Source: Verrucomicrobiota bacterium
Lineage (GTDB): Bacteria; Verrucomicrobiota; Verrucomicrobiia; Opitutales; Opitutaceae
Length of the DNA: 8,219 bases
Assembly: GCA_023446735.1 (NCBI GenBank)
Contig: JAEXPQ010000066.1
Coordinates: forward strand, 1 to 8,219
Reading direction: 5' to 3'
Below the pieces are notes generated by a model that worked only from the letters and a program-made list of their open reading frames with translations, was not told where the DNA came from and made no database searches. Positions within the stretch are counted from its first letter, which is position 1. Every line of letters starts with the position of its first letter. A program made the position numbers and the translations under genes. Positions 1 through 6,850 of the stretch are shown one piece after another.

Positions 1-203
1 GGCGTGGCCGACCTGGCGCGCGGCGATGGTGCCGCCGGCGACGGCGTTGCGGCAAGGATGAGGGCTCGACTCGGATCTTTCCGTTGGCGCCGCTCCGTCG
101 GCGCCGTGTCCCCGGACCGGCGGTGATGGCGCCCCTCGATCCAGAAACCAACTTCACACAATCGGCGCTTGGGAGCGCCGCCTTCCCCAAGACCTCCAAC
201 ACC
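1..203. other. Left-edge region without a supportable gene
   Basis: No frame here gives a convincing protein. The frame of the downstream TPR gene stays open upstream to a TTG at 84, but that extension is low-complexity and places the signal peptide internally, so I do not count it as coding. Two short hairpins are visible. One has arms GGCGCCG (86-92) and CGGCGCC (99-105) around a 6-base loop. The other has arms CGGCGCT (163-169) and AGCGCCG (174-180) around TGGG and ends 23 bases before the TPR start codon. Neither is followed by a T run, so neither looks like an intrinsic terminator. A minus-strand frame over about 1-60 is open to the left edge and could be the 3'-ward part of a gene lying outside the window, but this cannot be judged from so few codons. 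Confidence 0.5.
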
Positions 204-983
204 ATGAAAACACAGATCCACATCCGGGCGCTCGGCGCCCTTCTTCTCACCAGCGCGGCGCTGCTCCACGGACAGGAGCCCGCTTCGCTCGATCGCGCCA
301 CGGCCTTGGCCGAGGCGCGGGCGGGCAAATGGGAGCGCTCGGAGCCGGCCCTCGAAGCGCTCGCGGCGACGGCGCCTGCGGATGCCGAAGTGTGCGCGCA
401 GTTGGCGCTGCGCCGGCTCGAGGAGAAGCGCAACAAGGAGGCGGTCGCGCTCGCGGAGCGTGCCGCGGAGGCGGCGCCGGCGAACGCCGCACTGCATTCG
501 CTGCTCGGTCGTGCGTATGGCGCGCGCATCGGGGAGCTGGCGTTCATTCAGCAAGGTTTCGTGGCTCCGAAGATGCTCCGCGCGTTCAAACGGTCGGTCG
601 AGCTCGACCCCGACCATGTGCCCGGCCTGATCGGTCTCGCCAACTACTACCGATTCTCCCCGGCGATCGCGGGCGGCAGCACCGAGAAGGCGGATGAGTA
701 CGCGGCCCAGGTCGAGAAACTGCTCCCGTGTGACGGGGCGATCATCCGGGCGCAGATTCGCGAACAGCGGGAGAACTGGAAGGAGGCGGTCGGCTTCTAC
801 CGGACGGCGTTGGCGGTTCGTCCGCAGGATCCGTGGCTGCACTCCCAACTCGGCGCCGCGCTCGTGAAGGACGGGCAAACGGCGGAGGCGCGGGTTGCCT
901 ACGATGCCGCACTACGGATACAGCCGGACTTCGCCCAAGCGAAGGAGGGCGTGCGGGCGCTGGACGCGAAGGCGTCGAACTGA
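204..983 (+). CDS. Secreted tetratricopeptide-repeat (TPR) protein
   Basis: Predicted 259-residue exported TPR protein; such repeats mediate protein-protein contacts and the specific partner is unknown. The ATG at 204 is chosen because it begins a classic signal peptide: MKTQ, then a hydrophobic stretch around residues 9-21, with likely cleavage near G23/Q24. The in-frame upstream extension to a TTG at 84 would bury this signal. Helical TPR-like units cover about 28-59, 60-93, 94-137, 182-208 and 209-243. Units end in typical sequences such as ELDPDH (133-138) and RIQPDF (238-243). A middle block, with QQGFVAPKM around 116-124 and SPAIAGGSTEKA at 152-163, resembles a motif I recall from a family of bacterial TPR proteins, which suggests a conserved specific fold rather than generic repeats. 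It stands alone, convergent with dtd. There is no Shine-Dalgarno sequence. The cell location (periplasm or outside) is inferred from the signal peptide. Confidence 0.85.
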   Translation: MKTQIHIRALGALLLTSAALLHGQEPASLDRATALAEARAGKWERSEPALEALAATAPADAEVCAQLALRRLEEKRNKEAVALAERAAEAAPANAALHSLLGRAYGARIGELAFIQQGFVAPKMLRAFKRSVELDPDHVPGLIGLANYYRFSPAIAGGSTEKADEYAAQVEKLLPCDGAIIRAQIREQRENWKEAVGFYRTALAVRPQDPWLHSQLGAALVKDGQTAEARVAYDAALRIQPDFAQAKEGVRALDAKASN

Positions 984-1111
984 GCTCGTCCCGATCGCCA
1001 CGTCGGCCAGCGCGCTCGCTCGCGCTCCGGCCGGCGGGGGCCCGAGCGCTGGCGGCCGCACCGCTCGCGCGAGCGAGGGCGCTCGGCGCCGGACCGGTCC
1101 GCCGGCCGACA
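984..1111. repeat. GC-rich inverted repeats between convergent genes
   Basis: The gap between the TPR stop and the dtd stop is packed with complementary arms. CTCGCTCGCGC (1015-1025) pairs perfectly with GCGCGAGCGAG (1067-1077). GCCAGCGC (1006-1013) pairs with GCGCTGGC (1046-1053). The two stems interleave, so they could form a pseudoknot or alternative hairpins. There are also perfect palindromes CGCTCGCGCGAGCG (1062-1075) and GGACCGGTCC (1091-1100). No T run follows on either strand, so this is not a standard intrinsic terminator. A role in ending transcription of both convergent genes is possible but inferred; high GC alone makes such pairings more frequent. Confidence 0.45.
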
Positions 1112-1591
1112 CTATTCGCGGGTCTTCGTGTCGATGACGAGCGTGACGGGACCGTCGTTGACGAGGGACACCTGCATCATCGCGCCGAAGCGGCCGGTGG
1201 CCACGGGCCGCCCGAGCGCCGCCGACGCTTGCGCGACAAACCGCTCGTAGAGCGGGATCGCGAGGTCGGGCTTGGCGGCGTCGTTGAAGGATGGACGCGT
1301 ACCCTTCTTCGTGCTCGCGAACAGGGTGAACTGGCTGACGACGAGCAGGCCGCCGCCGATGTCGGTCACCGAGCGGTTCATCTGCCCGGCTTCGTCCTCG
1401 AAGATGCGCAGGCGGGCCAGTTTCTCGGCGAGCCATTGGCCGTCGGCCTCAGTGTCGGAAGAGTGGATTCCGAGCAGGACGAGCAGACCGCGGTCGATCG
1501 CGCCGACGACTTCGCCGGAGGACGGAAGCGGAACGTCCGGGCGGGCGACGGAGACGCTGGCGGAGGAGACGCGTTGGACGACGGCACGCAT
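1112..1591 (-). CDS. dtd: D-aminoacyl-tRNA deacylase
   Basis: Cytoplasmic proofreading enzyme that hydrolyses D-aminoacyl-tRNA (and glycyl-tRNA-Ala mischarges in this family), recycling tRNA and keeping D-amino acids out of proteins. The 159-residue product matches the family throughout: MRAVVQRVSSASVSV at the start, the SQFTL motif at 86-90, the RPSF segment at 99-102, and NDGPVT at 145-150, which holds the Gly-cisPro pair (G147-P148) used for chiral selection. The E. coli enzyme is 145 residues. The extra length here comes from about ten residues near 17-26 (with RPDVPLPSS) and a short C-terminal tail. The ATG lies directly before the conserved RAVVQRV, so the start is secure. It is preceded by GACTCCC and no Shine-Dalgarno sequence. 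The gene is divergent from the serpin and convergent with the TPR gene, so it appears monocistronic. Confidence 0.95.
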   Translation of the reverse strand: MRAVVQRVSSASVSVARPDVPLPSSGEVVGAIDRGLLVLLGIHSSDTEADGQWLAEKLARLRIFEDEAGQMNRSVTDIGGGLLVVSQFTLFASTKKGTRPSFNDAAKPDLAIPLYERFVAQASAALGRPVATGRFGAMMQVSLVNDGPVTLVIDTKTRE

Positions 1592-1800
1592 GGGAGTCGC
1601 GAAGGGCGGAGGTGGTGGCGAGAGGGAAGCGGATGGCGGGCCGCGACGCCCGAGTCGAACCCGAACGCAGCGGGGATGGGGCGGATGTCAGCTTTTCGTG
1701 AACCGGCGCCGGAGCGAGATTCGCTCTCGTCCGGGCGGTCGCGATTTGCACGCTCTCGGGCTTCCTCCCCCCACGATCATGCTACGAGAAGTTGCCCCCA

Positions 1801-3189
1801 ATGTGTCTACGAACGTTGTTTTGCATGGCGATCGGTGTCGCCGGAAATGGGATCCTGTGCGCGGCGGATGCGGCGCGGTCGGCTCCACCGCCTGAGGACC
1901 CGCTGGTCGCCGCGGTGGCGCAGGCGAGCACGCGGTTCGCCGCCGACCTGTATGCGCAGTTGCGGACGCAGGAGGGAAATCTCTGCTTCGCGCCGCTCGG
2001 GCTCGCGCAATCGCTGCTGCCGATCGCGGTGGGCGCCCAGGGCCGCGCCGGCGGGGAGCTCGCGGAGGCGCTCCACTTGGCCGTCGCCCCGCGGGAGGCG
2101 GCCGACGGGTTCGCGCTGCTGACGAGGCGTCTGCAACGAGCGGCGGGCGGGACGGCCCGTCTCGATTTCGCCCGGGCCCTGTGGGTGCAGCAATGGAACA
2201 CGATCAACACCGATTACGTCGAGTTGTTGCGGCAGCATTGCCGGAGCGAGCTGCGGGTGATCGATTTTGCCCGGGGCGAGCAGGCGGCCCATTGGATCAA
2301 CCGTTGGGTGTCCGACAGCATGGGGGATCGGATCACGGCGATCACGGATGCGGCGGCCTTCGATTCTTCGACCCGGCTCCTGGTGGCCAATGCGGTCCAT
2401 TTCGAGCAGGAGTGGAAGCATCCGTTCGATCCGGCGCTGACGGTGCCGGCGCCGTTCGAGCTGCCGTCGCGTACGGTCGCCACCGAGACGCCGGTTCCCG
2501 CTTCCGCCGGAACGGCCGCGGCGTCGCCGCCCTCCGGTGATGCCGCGACGGAGGCCAAGAGTCCGCCGGAAGTGCCGGGTTCGGCGACGCCCCCGATTTC
2601 GACGGCGGTCGAGGTCGCGACGATGCGGCGGATCGGCCCGATGCGCGTGGCGACGCAGGCCGGGTGCCGGCTCGTCTCGTTGCCCTACCAGGGTGAGGCC
2701 TTCTCGGTGGTGCTGCTGGTGCCCGACACGGGGGTCGCGCTCGCGGAGGTCGAGGCGCAGCTCTCCGGCGAGCGCCTGGCCTCGATCCTGGACGCGATGG
2801 CGCGGGCGGAGATGGAGCGGATCGAACTGTGGTTGCCGCGCTTCACCGTGCACTGCCGGGTGCCGCAACTGGCGGAGTCGCTGCGCCGGATGGGGGTGAC
2901 GACGGCGTTCGATCGCTCGGGTGCGGCGGATTTCTCGACGCTCGGTGAGAACCTCGACGGTTCGCCGGTCTATCTCTCCAACGTGCACCACGTGGTGAAG
3001 CTGGAGGTCGACGAGTCGGGGGCCGAAGCGGGCGCTGTTTCGGCACCGGCTCCGGAAGTTCCTTACGACGTGCCCGTAGCGGCTCCGCAGGCGTTCCGCG
3101 TCGACCGACCGTTCCTCTATTTCATCTGCGACAATCGGACGGGCGCGTTGCTGTTCCTGGGCCGGGTTGTGGATCCCCGGGCCGGTTGA
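1801..3189 (+). CDS. Secreted serpin-family protease inhibitor
   Basis: A 462-residue serpin (MEROPS family I4). Inhibitory serpins trap serine or cysteine proteases when the reactive-centre loop is cut and inserts into beta-sheet A. The ATG at 1801 starts a hydrophobic signal peptide (about residues 3-22, cleavage near A22-A24); a TTG three codons earlier is less likely. Serpin landmarks in order: NLCFAPLGLAQSLL (60-73), INRWVSDSMGDRI before the breach strand, NAVHFEQEWKHPFD (197-210), LPYQGEAFSVVLLVP, LWLPRF, and the C-terminal RPFLYFI (436-442) with LFLGRVVDP. The hinge EVDESGAEAGAVSA (402-415) has the small residues expected of an inhibitory serpin. Two oddities are present: an Ala/Pro-rich insertion at about 222-270, and a reactive loop about five residues longer than alpha-1-antitrypsin with five prolines, so P1 cannot be assigned. 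Family membership is firm; inhibitory activity is inferred. It is a single gene with no obvious protease partner nearby. Confidence 0.92.
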   Translation: MCLRTLFCMAIGVAGNGILCAADAARSAPPPEDPLVAAVAQASTRFAADLYAQLRTQEGNLCFAPLGLAQSLLPIAVGAQGRAGGELAEALHLAVAPREAADGFALLTRRLQRAAGGTARLDFARALWVQQWNTINTDYVELLRQHCRSELRVIDFARGEQAAHWINRWVSDSMGDRITAITDAAAFDSSTRLLVANAVHFEQEWKHPFDPALTVPAPFELPSRTVATETPVPASAGTAAASPPSGDAATEAKSPPEVPGSATPPISTAVEVATMRRIGPMRVATQAGCRLVSLPYQGEAFSVVLLVPDTGVALAEVEAQLSGERLASILDAMARAEMERIELWLPRFTVHCRVPQLAESLRRMGVTTAFDRSGAADFSTLGENLDGSPVYLSNVHHVVKLEVDESGAEAGAVSAPAPEVPYDVPVAAPQAFRVDRPFLYFICDNRTGALLFLGRVVDPRAG

Positions 3190-3357
3190 TCGGTCGGTCG
3201 AGTGTCGAGCCGCCGAGGGGCGAGAGCCGGATTGGCGGGCGAAGCCCCGAGTGAAGAACCGCGCCGGAGCGGCTCACCGCAAGTCCGGTGCTCATCCCTC
3301 GACCCTCGGGCCACGCCGGCTGAACACGCATCGGCGCGATCGGGCGGGGCGGCGATA
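3190..3357. other. Convergent gap between serpin and glycosyltransferase
   Basis: This 168-base GC-rich spacer separates two convergent stop codons. I find only a short GGGC-GAA-GCCC hairpin near 3237-3247 and no T-tracted intrinsic terminator on either strand. Several open frames cross it, but their translations are arginine- and proline-rich shadows. How transcription of the serpin ends is not visible from the sequence. Confidence 0.5.
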
Positions 3358-5019
3358 TCACCAGCCCGCGATGGCCTCGAGGCGGCGGCGGTAGCGTCGC
3401 CCGATCACCGCGGGGGCGAAACGCTCCTCGATGGAGACGCGGGCGCGGGCGCCGAGCTGCTCGCGCAGGGCGGGCTCGGCGACCAGCCGGCGCATCCACC
3501 AAGCGGCGTGTTCAACATCCGGATCCGCCCAGGTCTGGCCCTTCGCGTAGGGGCCGATGTTGCGCTCGAGCGTGACGAGCTTCGCCTGCACGGGGCAGCC
3601 GTTGCGGTCGTTGACGAACTCGGCCGAGGCCGACCAGTCGGTGGAGATGACCGGTTTGCCGAGGAACATGCTTTCGGCGATCGCGAGGCCGAAGCCCTCC
3701 GAGCGGTGGAGCGAGACGAAGCAGTCGCAGGCGGCCTGGAGCGCATAGATGTCGGCGCGCGGCAGGGTTTCGGCGATGAGCACGGCTCCGCGCAGTTCCG
3801 CCACCTCGGCCTGCAGGCGCGACCAAGCGTCGGGATTGTTGGCGCGGTTGTGGACTTTGATGACCACGCCCACGTCGCGCGCCTCGGGGAAGGCATGGCG
3901 GTAGGCCGCGAGGACGGCGCGCGGGTTCTTGCGTTCGCTGTACGAGTTGAGGTCGTAGAGGAAAAGGAAAAGGAAACGGTCGGCCGGAAGGCCGAAGCGC
4001 CCGCGGATGGCCGTGGTGCTCTCCGCGGGGCGGGAGAAACCGATGGCGTGCGGCATGGTGTGCACCGCGTGCGGGAGCTTGGCCGCGATGGCCTCGCGCA
4101 CGAAGTCGCTCGGGCACCAGATCTCGTCGTAGTACTGGGCGTGCTCGAGCCAGGCGTCGGGGAACTCGGGCAGCTCCCAGGCCCAGTAGGCGATGTTGTA
4201 CTTGCCCGCCCGGAAGTCGGCGCCGTGGTGGTGGTCGATGTCGCGGGACTGCGGGGCGTCGACGTGGACGACGTTGACGCCGTGCGGATTCGAATCCTGG
4301 AGACGCGCGGCGAGGGAGGTGTCGCCCTGGGGGTTGAGGCAGTTGAGCTTGAGCGGGACGACGGCCACCGGCACGCCCGCGGCATCGGCGGCGCGGACCA
4401 TGCAACGGGCCGACTCGCCGACCCCGAGCTCGGCCTGGTGGAAGCCGACGACGTTCATGCCCAGCCGCAGGTGCTGGCGCGAGAAGGCGTGGTTGAAGGG
4501 GGAGTGGCGGTCGGCGAAGTCGAAGATGGACTCGCCGGAACCGGCCACGACCGCGCGGATGCGGAGTTGGCGGTTCTTGTTCTGGCGGCGGTACCATTGG
4601 AGGCGGCGATGGAGCGGGCCGAGGAAGGCGAGGGACTTGGTGACGCGGCCGAGCCACGCGAGGTTGTCGGTCCATCCCGTGCCGTGGAGGCGCAGGTCGA
4701 TGCGGTTGCCCAGCGCGTCGGTGGCCGGGGGCAGGTCCAGCGGGACCTCGAAGGGGCCGGGGGCGGCCGGGGCGAGCAGGGCGACGCGGCCGCCGTTGAG
4801 TCGGACTTCGAGGGAGGGCGGCGGACCGGGACGCTCGGCGGCGGGCCAGGGCTTGTATTCACCCTTCAGGATGACGCGGCGGACATCCGCGAAGGCCGGG
4901 AGCACGATGGTGGCCTCGAGGCGGAGCCAGAAGGACTCGAGGTCGAACTCGTCGTGCAGGAGTCCGGAGAAATGGGACCAGCGGCTGGAGGGGGAAGGGT
5001 GGCGCGTCGAGACGGACAT
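3358..5019 (-). CDS. GT4-type glycosyltransferase with N-terminal accessory region
   Basis: Predicted 553-residue glycosyltransferase of the retaining GT-B fold, related to family GT4, transferring a sugar from an activated donor to a cell-surface polysaccharide or glycan; donor and acceptor are unknown. The catalytic part starts near 185 with LGMNVVGF and ELGVGESAR (197-205), an acceptor-domain signature of many exopolysaccharide transferases. It continues with YDLNSYSERKNP (355-366), whose R363/K364 fit the donor-phosphate site, and ends with EGFGLAIAE (441-449), the E-x7-E donor motif. FLGKPVISTDWSASAEFV follows, as expected. Residues 30-115 look like beta strands (WLRLEATIVLP, LEVRLNGGRVALL, NRIDLRLHG), and 122-150 is a basic linker. 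The start at 5019 is preferred over one 40 codons upstream because that extension is low-complexity Pro/Ser/Arg. CCGACTCC precedes the ATG, with no Shine-Dalgarno sequence. It lies downstream of the ychF terminator, so it is probably transcribed alone. Confidence 0.88.
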   Translation of the reverse strand: MSVSTRHPSPSSRWSHFSGLLHDEFDLESFWLRLEATIVLPAFADVRRVILKGEYKPWPAAERPGPPPSLEVRLNGGRVALLAPAAPGPFEVPLDLPPATDALGNRIDLRLHGTGWTDNLAWLGRVTKSLAFLGPLHRRLQWYRRQNKNRQLRIRAVVAGSGESIFDFADRHSPFNHAFSRQHLRLGMNVVGFHQAELGVGESARCMVRAADAAGVPVAVVPLKLNCLNPQGDTSLAARLQDSNPHGVNVVHVDAPQSRDIDHHHGADFRAGKYNIAYWAWELPEFPDAWLEHAQYYDEIWCPSDFVREAIAAKLPHAVHTMPHAIGFSRPAESTTAIRGRFGLPADRFLFLFLYDLNSYSERKNPRAVLAAYRHAFPEARDVGVVIKVHNRANNPDAWSRLQAEVAELRGAVLIAETLPRADIYALQAACDCFVSLHRSEGFGLAIAESMFLGKPVISTDWSASAEFVNDRNGCPVQAKLVTLERNIGPYAKGQTWADPDVEHAAWWMRRLVAEPALREQLGARARVSIEERFAPAVIGRRYRRRLEAIAGW

Positions 5020-5030
5020 GGAGTCGGTGG

Positions 5031-5062
5031 ATGATAACGACGGGCGCGGGCGGGGTGTCCAA
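5031..5062 (-). promoter_or_regulatory. Possible promoter of the glycosyltransferase gene
   Basis: On the minus strand TATCAT (5031-5036) matches five of six bases of the -10 consensus. TGGACA (5056-5061) or the overlapping TTGGAC (5057-5062) resembles a -35 box, but the spacing of 19-20 bases is long. Transcription from here would leave a leader of only about five bases before the ATG at 5019. A promoter is expected somewhere in this gap because the upstream gene is sealed off by a strong terminator. Confidence 0.3.
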
Positions 5063-5166
5063 CGGGAATCCGGCGAATCCGGGCGGGTGGTGGCGCCGGG
5101 TGGGGAGGCCGGGCGGAGGGGTGGAGGGGAGAACGACAACGAGGGGCGCGTTTGGGGGTGCTCTCC

Positions 5167-5187
5167 CTGAACTCTGAACCCTGAGCG
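5167..5187. repeat. Short 7-base tandem repeat
   Basis: The sequence reads CTGAACT, CTGAACC, CTGAGCG in direct succession: two near-identical heptamers and a diverged third. It lies between the glycosyltransferase start and the ychF terminator and has no evident function. Confidence 0.5.
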
Positions 5188-5217
5188 GGGTCGAGCAGGA
5201 GCAGGATAAATGGGGGC

Positions 5218-5251
5218 AAAAAAAGGCCGGAACGCTGGGGGCGTTCCGGCC
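5218..5251 (-). terminator. Intrinsic terminator of ychF
   Basis: Perfect 11-bp stem GGCCGGAACGC (5225-5235) with GCGTTCCGGCC (5241-5251) and a 5-base loop. On the minus strand it is followed by seven T residues (the A run at 5218-5224). It begins 20 bases beyond the ychF stop codon and separates ychF from the glycosyltransferase gene. There is no T run on the plus side, so it works in one direction only. Confidence 0.95.
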
Positions 5252-5270
5252 GGGGAGAAACGGAGGGCGA

Positions 5271-6371
<1,101 letters not shown>

Positions 6372-6381
6372 AAGAGGGCGG

Positions 6382-6410
6382 ACTGCACCGGCCGGGATGT
6401 GGCTTGACAA
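6382..6410 (-). promoter_or_regulatory. Candidate ychF promoter
   Basis: On the minus strand TTGTCA (6405-6410; five of six bases of the -35 consensus) is followed 17 bases later by TGCAGT (6382-6387; three of six bases of the -10 consensus, including the first T and last T). The predicted leader would be only a few bases. The -35 overlaps a plus-strand TTGACA, so the two divergent units may share this site. Spacing is good, but the -10 is weak. Confidence 0.35.
6404..6409 (+). promoter_or_regulatory. TTGACA -35-like box facing rpsP
   Basis: A perfect consensus -35 hexamer lies 77 bases before the rpsP start codon, in the only intergenic space upstream of the operon. No good -10 sits 16-18 bases downstream (the best window, CGAACT at 6427-6432, matches only two positions), so this is a partial promoter call. 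Confidence 0.35.
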
Positions 6411-6446
6411 GAGGATTCTTCGACTGCGAACTCGCCCCTTCATTTT

Positions 6447-6465
6447 TCCGAAACTCGTCCGAAAC
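6447..6465. repeat. Direct repeat TCCGAAAC with 11-base period
   Basis: Two perfect copies of TCCGAAAC (6447-6454 and 6458-6465) are spaced 11 bases start to start, close to one helical turn, in the ychF-rpsP intergenic region. This geometry suits a protein binding the same face of the DNA. Regulation is inferred only from arrangement and location. Confidence 0.4.
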
Positions 6466-6485
6466 GTCCGCCCCCTTTCACTAGT

Positions 6486-6755
6486 ATGGCACTGAAAATC
6501 CGTCTGACCCGCGTCGGCTCGACGCACAACCCGATCTATCGCGTGGCCGTGGCCGAAGCGCGTTCCCGCCGCGATGGCGCCGCTGTCGAGCAGATCGGGC
6601 ACTACAACCCCCGCGCCAAAGGCGCCCAGCTGACGCTCGATGTCGTCCGCTACGAACACTGGCTGAAGGCCGGCGCGAAGCCGTCTGACACCGTCAACGC
6701 CCTCTACAAGCGGGCGAAGCGGGCCGATGGCGCCAAGGTCGTCGCGGCGTCCTAA
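6486..6755 (+). CDS. rpsP: 30S ribosomal protein S16
   Basis: Small-subunit protein S16, needed for assembly of the 30S body. The 89-residue product is a normal length (E. coli 82). It shows the family pattern: MALKIRLTRVGSTHNPIYRVAVAEARSRRDG in the N-terminal half (residues 1-31), then QIGHYNPR, then RYEHWLKAGAKPSDTV near 55-70. The ATG is directly before the conserved ALKIRL. Upstream is pyrimidine-rich with no Shine-Dalgarno sequence, notable for a highly expressed ribosomal gene. It is first in an rpsP-trmD-rplS operon, as in many bacteria, but no rimM follows. The 95-base gap before trmD holds a strong hairpin. Confidence 0.97.
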   Translation: MALKIRLTRVGSTHNPIYRVAVAEARSRRDGAAVEQIGHYNPRAKGAQLTLDVVRYEHWLKAGAKPSDTVNALYKRAKRADGAKVVAAS

Positions 6756-6778
6756 GCGCGTTTCCCGTCGAAGTTTCC

Positions 6779-6811
6779 GAGATCGCCGTGCCCGCAGGGG
6801 CCGGCGATTTC
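6779..6811 (+). promoter_or_regulatory. Strong hairpin between rpsP and trmD (possible attenuator)
   Basis: ATCGCCG (6782-6788), a single bulged T, and GCCC (6790-6793) pair with GGGC (6798-6801) and CGGCGAT (6802-6808), closing on a GCAG tetraloop. The base extends by about three more pairs to 6779/6811, including one G-T wobble. The descending arm runs into T-rich sequence (TTTCTCGTTTCT), but there is no uninterrupted T run. It could partly terminate or process the transcript so that S16 is made in excess of TrmD, an imbalance known for the E. coli operon through other means. Structure is visible; function is inferred. Confidence 0.55.
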
Positions 6812-6850
6812 TCGTTTCTACCGCCGCCGCTTGTCGCCGCTCCGCACTCC

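Noticed and set aside
1..60. Minus-strand partial frame at the left edge
   Set aside because: It is open to the window edge and gives a plausible-looking peptide, but too short to assign and with no clear start.
84..203. N-terminal extension of the TPR protein from a TTG
   Set aside because: It is low-complexity and would place a clear signal peptide 40 residues inside the protein.
1645..1670. tRNA-like T-loop (GGGTTCGACTCGGG on the minus strand)
   Set aside because: The five bases on each side of TTCGACT do not form a T stem, and I find no acceptor, anticodon or D arm around it.
1712..1726. Hairpin GAGCGA-GAT-TCGCTC upstream of the serpin
   Set aside because: It is a 6-bp stem with a 3-base loop and no T run or conserved context; too weak to call a regulatory element.
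833..2122. 429-codon plus-strand frame across dtd and the serpin start
   Set aside because: It overlaps three well-supported genes and its translation is Arg/Ala/Gly-rich with no recognisable family.
1807..2991. 394-codon minus-strand frame opposite the serpin
   Set aside because: It is an Arg-rich antisense shadow of a well-supported serpin gene.
3202..5034. 610-codon plus-strand open frame opposite the glycosyltransferase
   Set aside because: It is an antisense shadow caused by high GC: the opposite strand encodes clear glycosyltransferase motifs, while this one gives biased Val/Gly/Glu/Arg sequence.
5020..5139. 40-codon extension of the glycosyltransferase
   Set aside because: It is Pro/Ser/Arg-rich with no family-like sequence; the ATG at 5019 is more credible, though the upstream start cannot be fully excluded.
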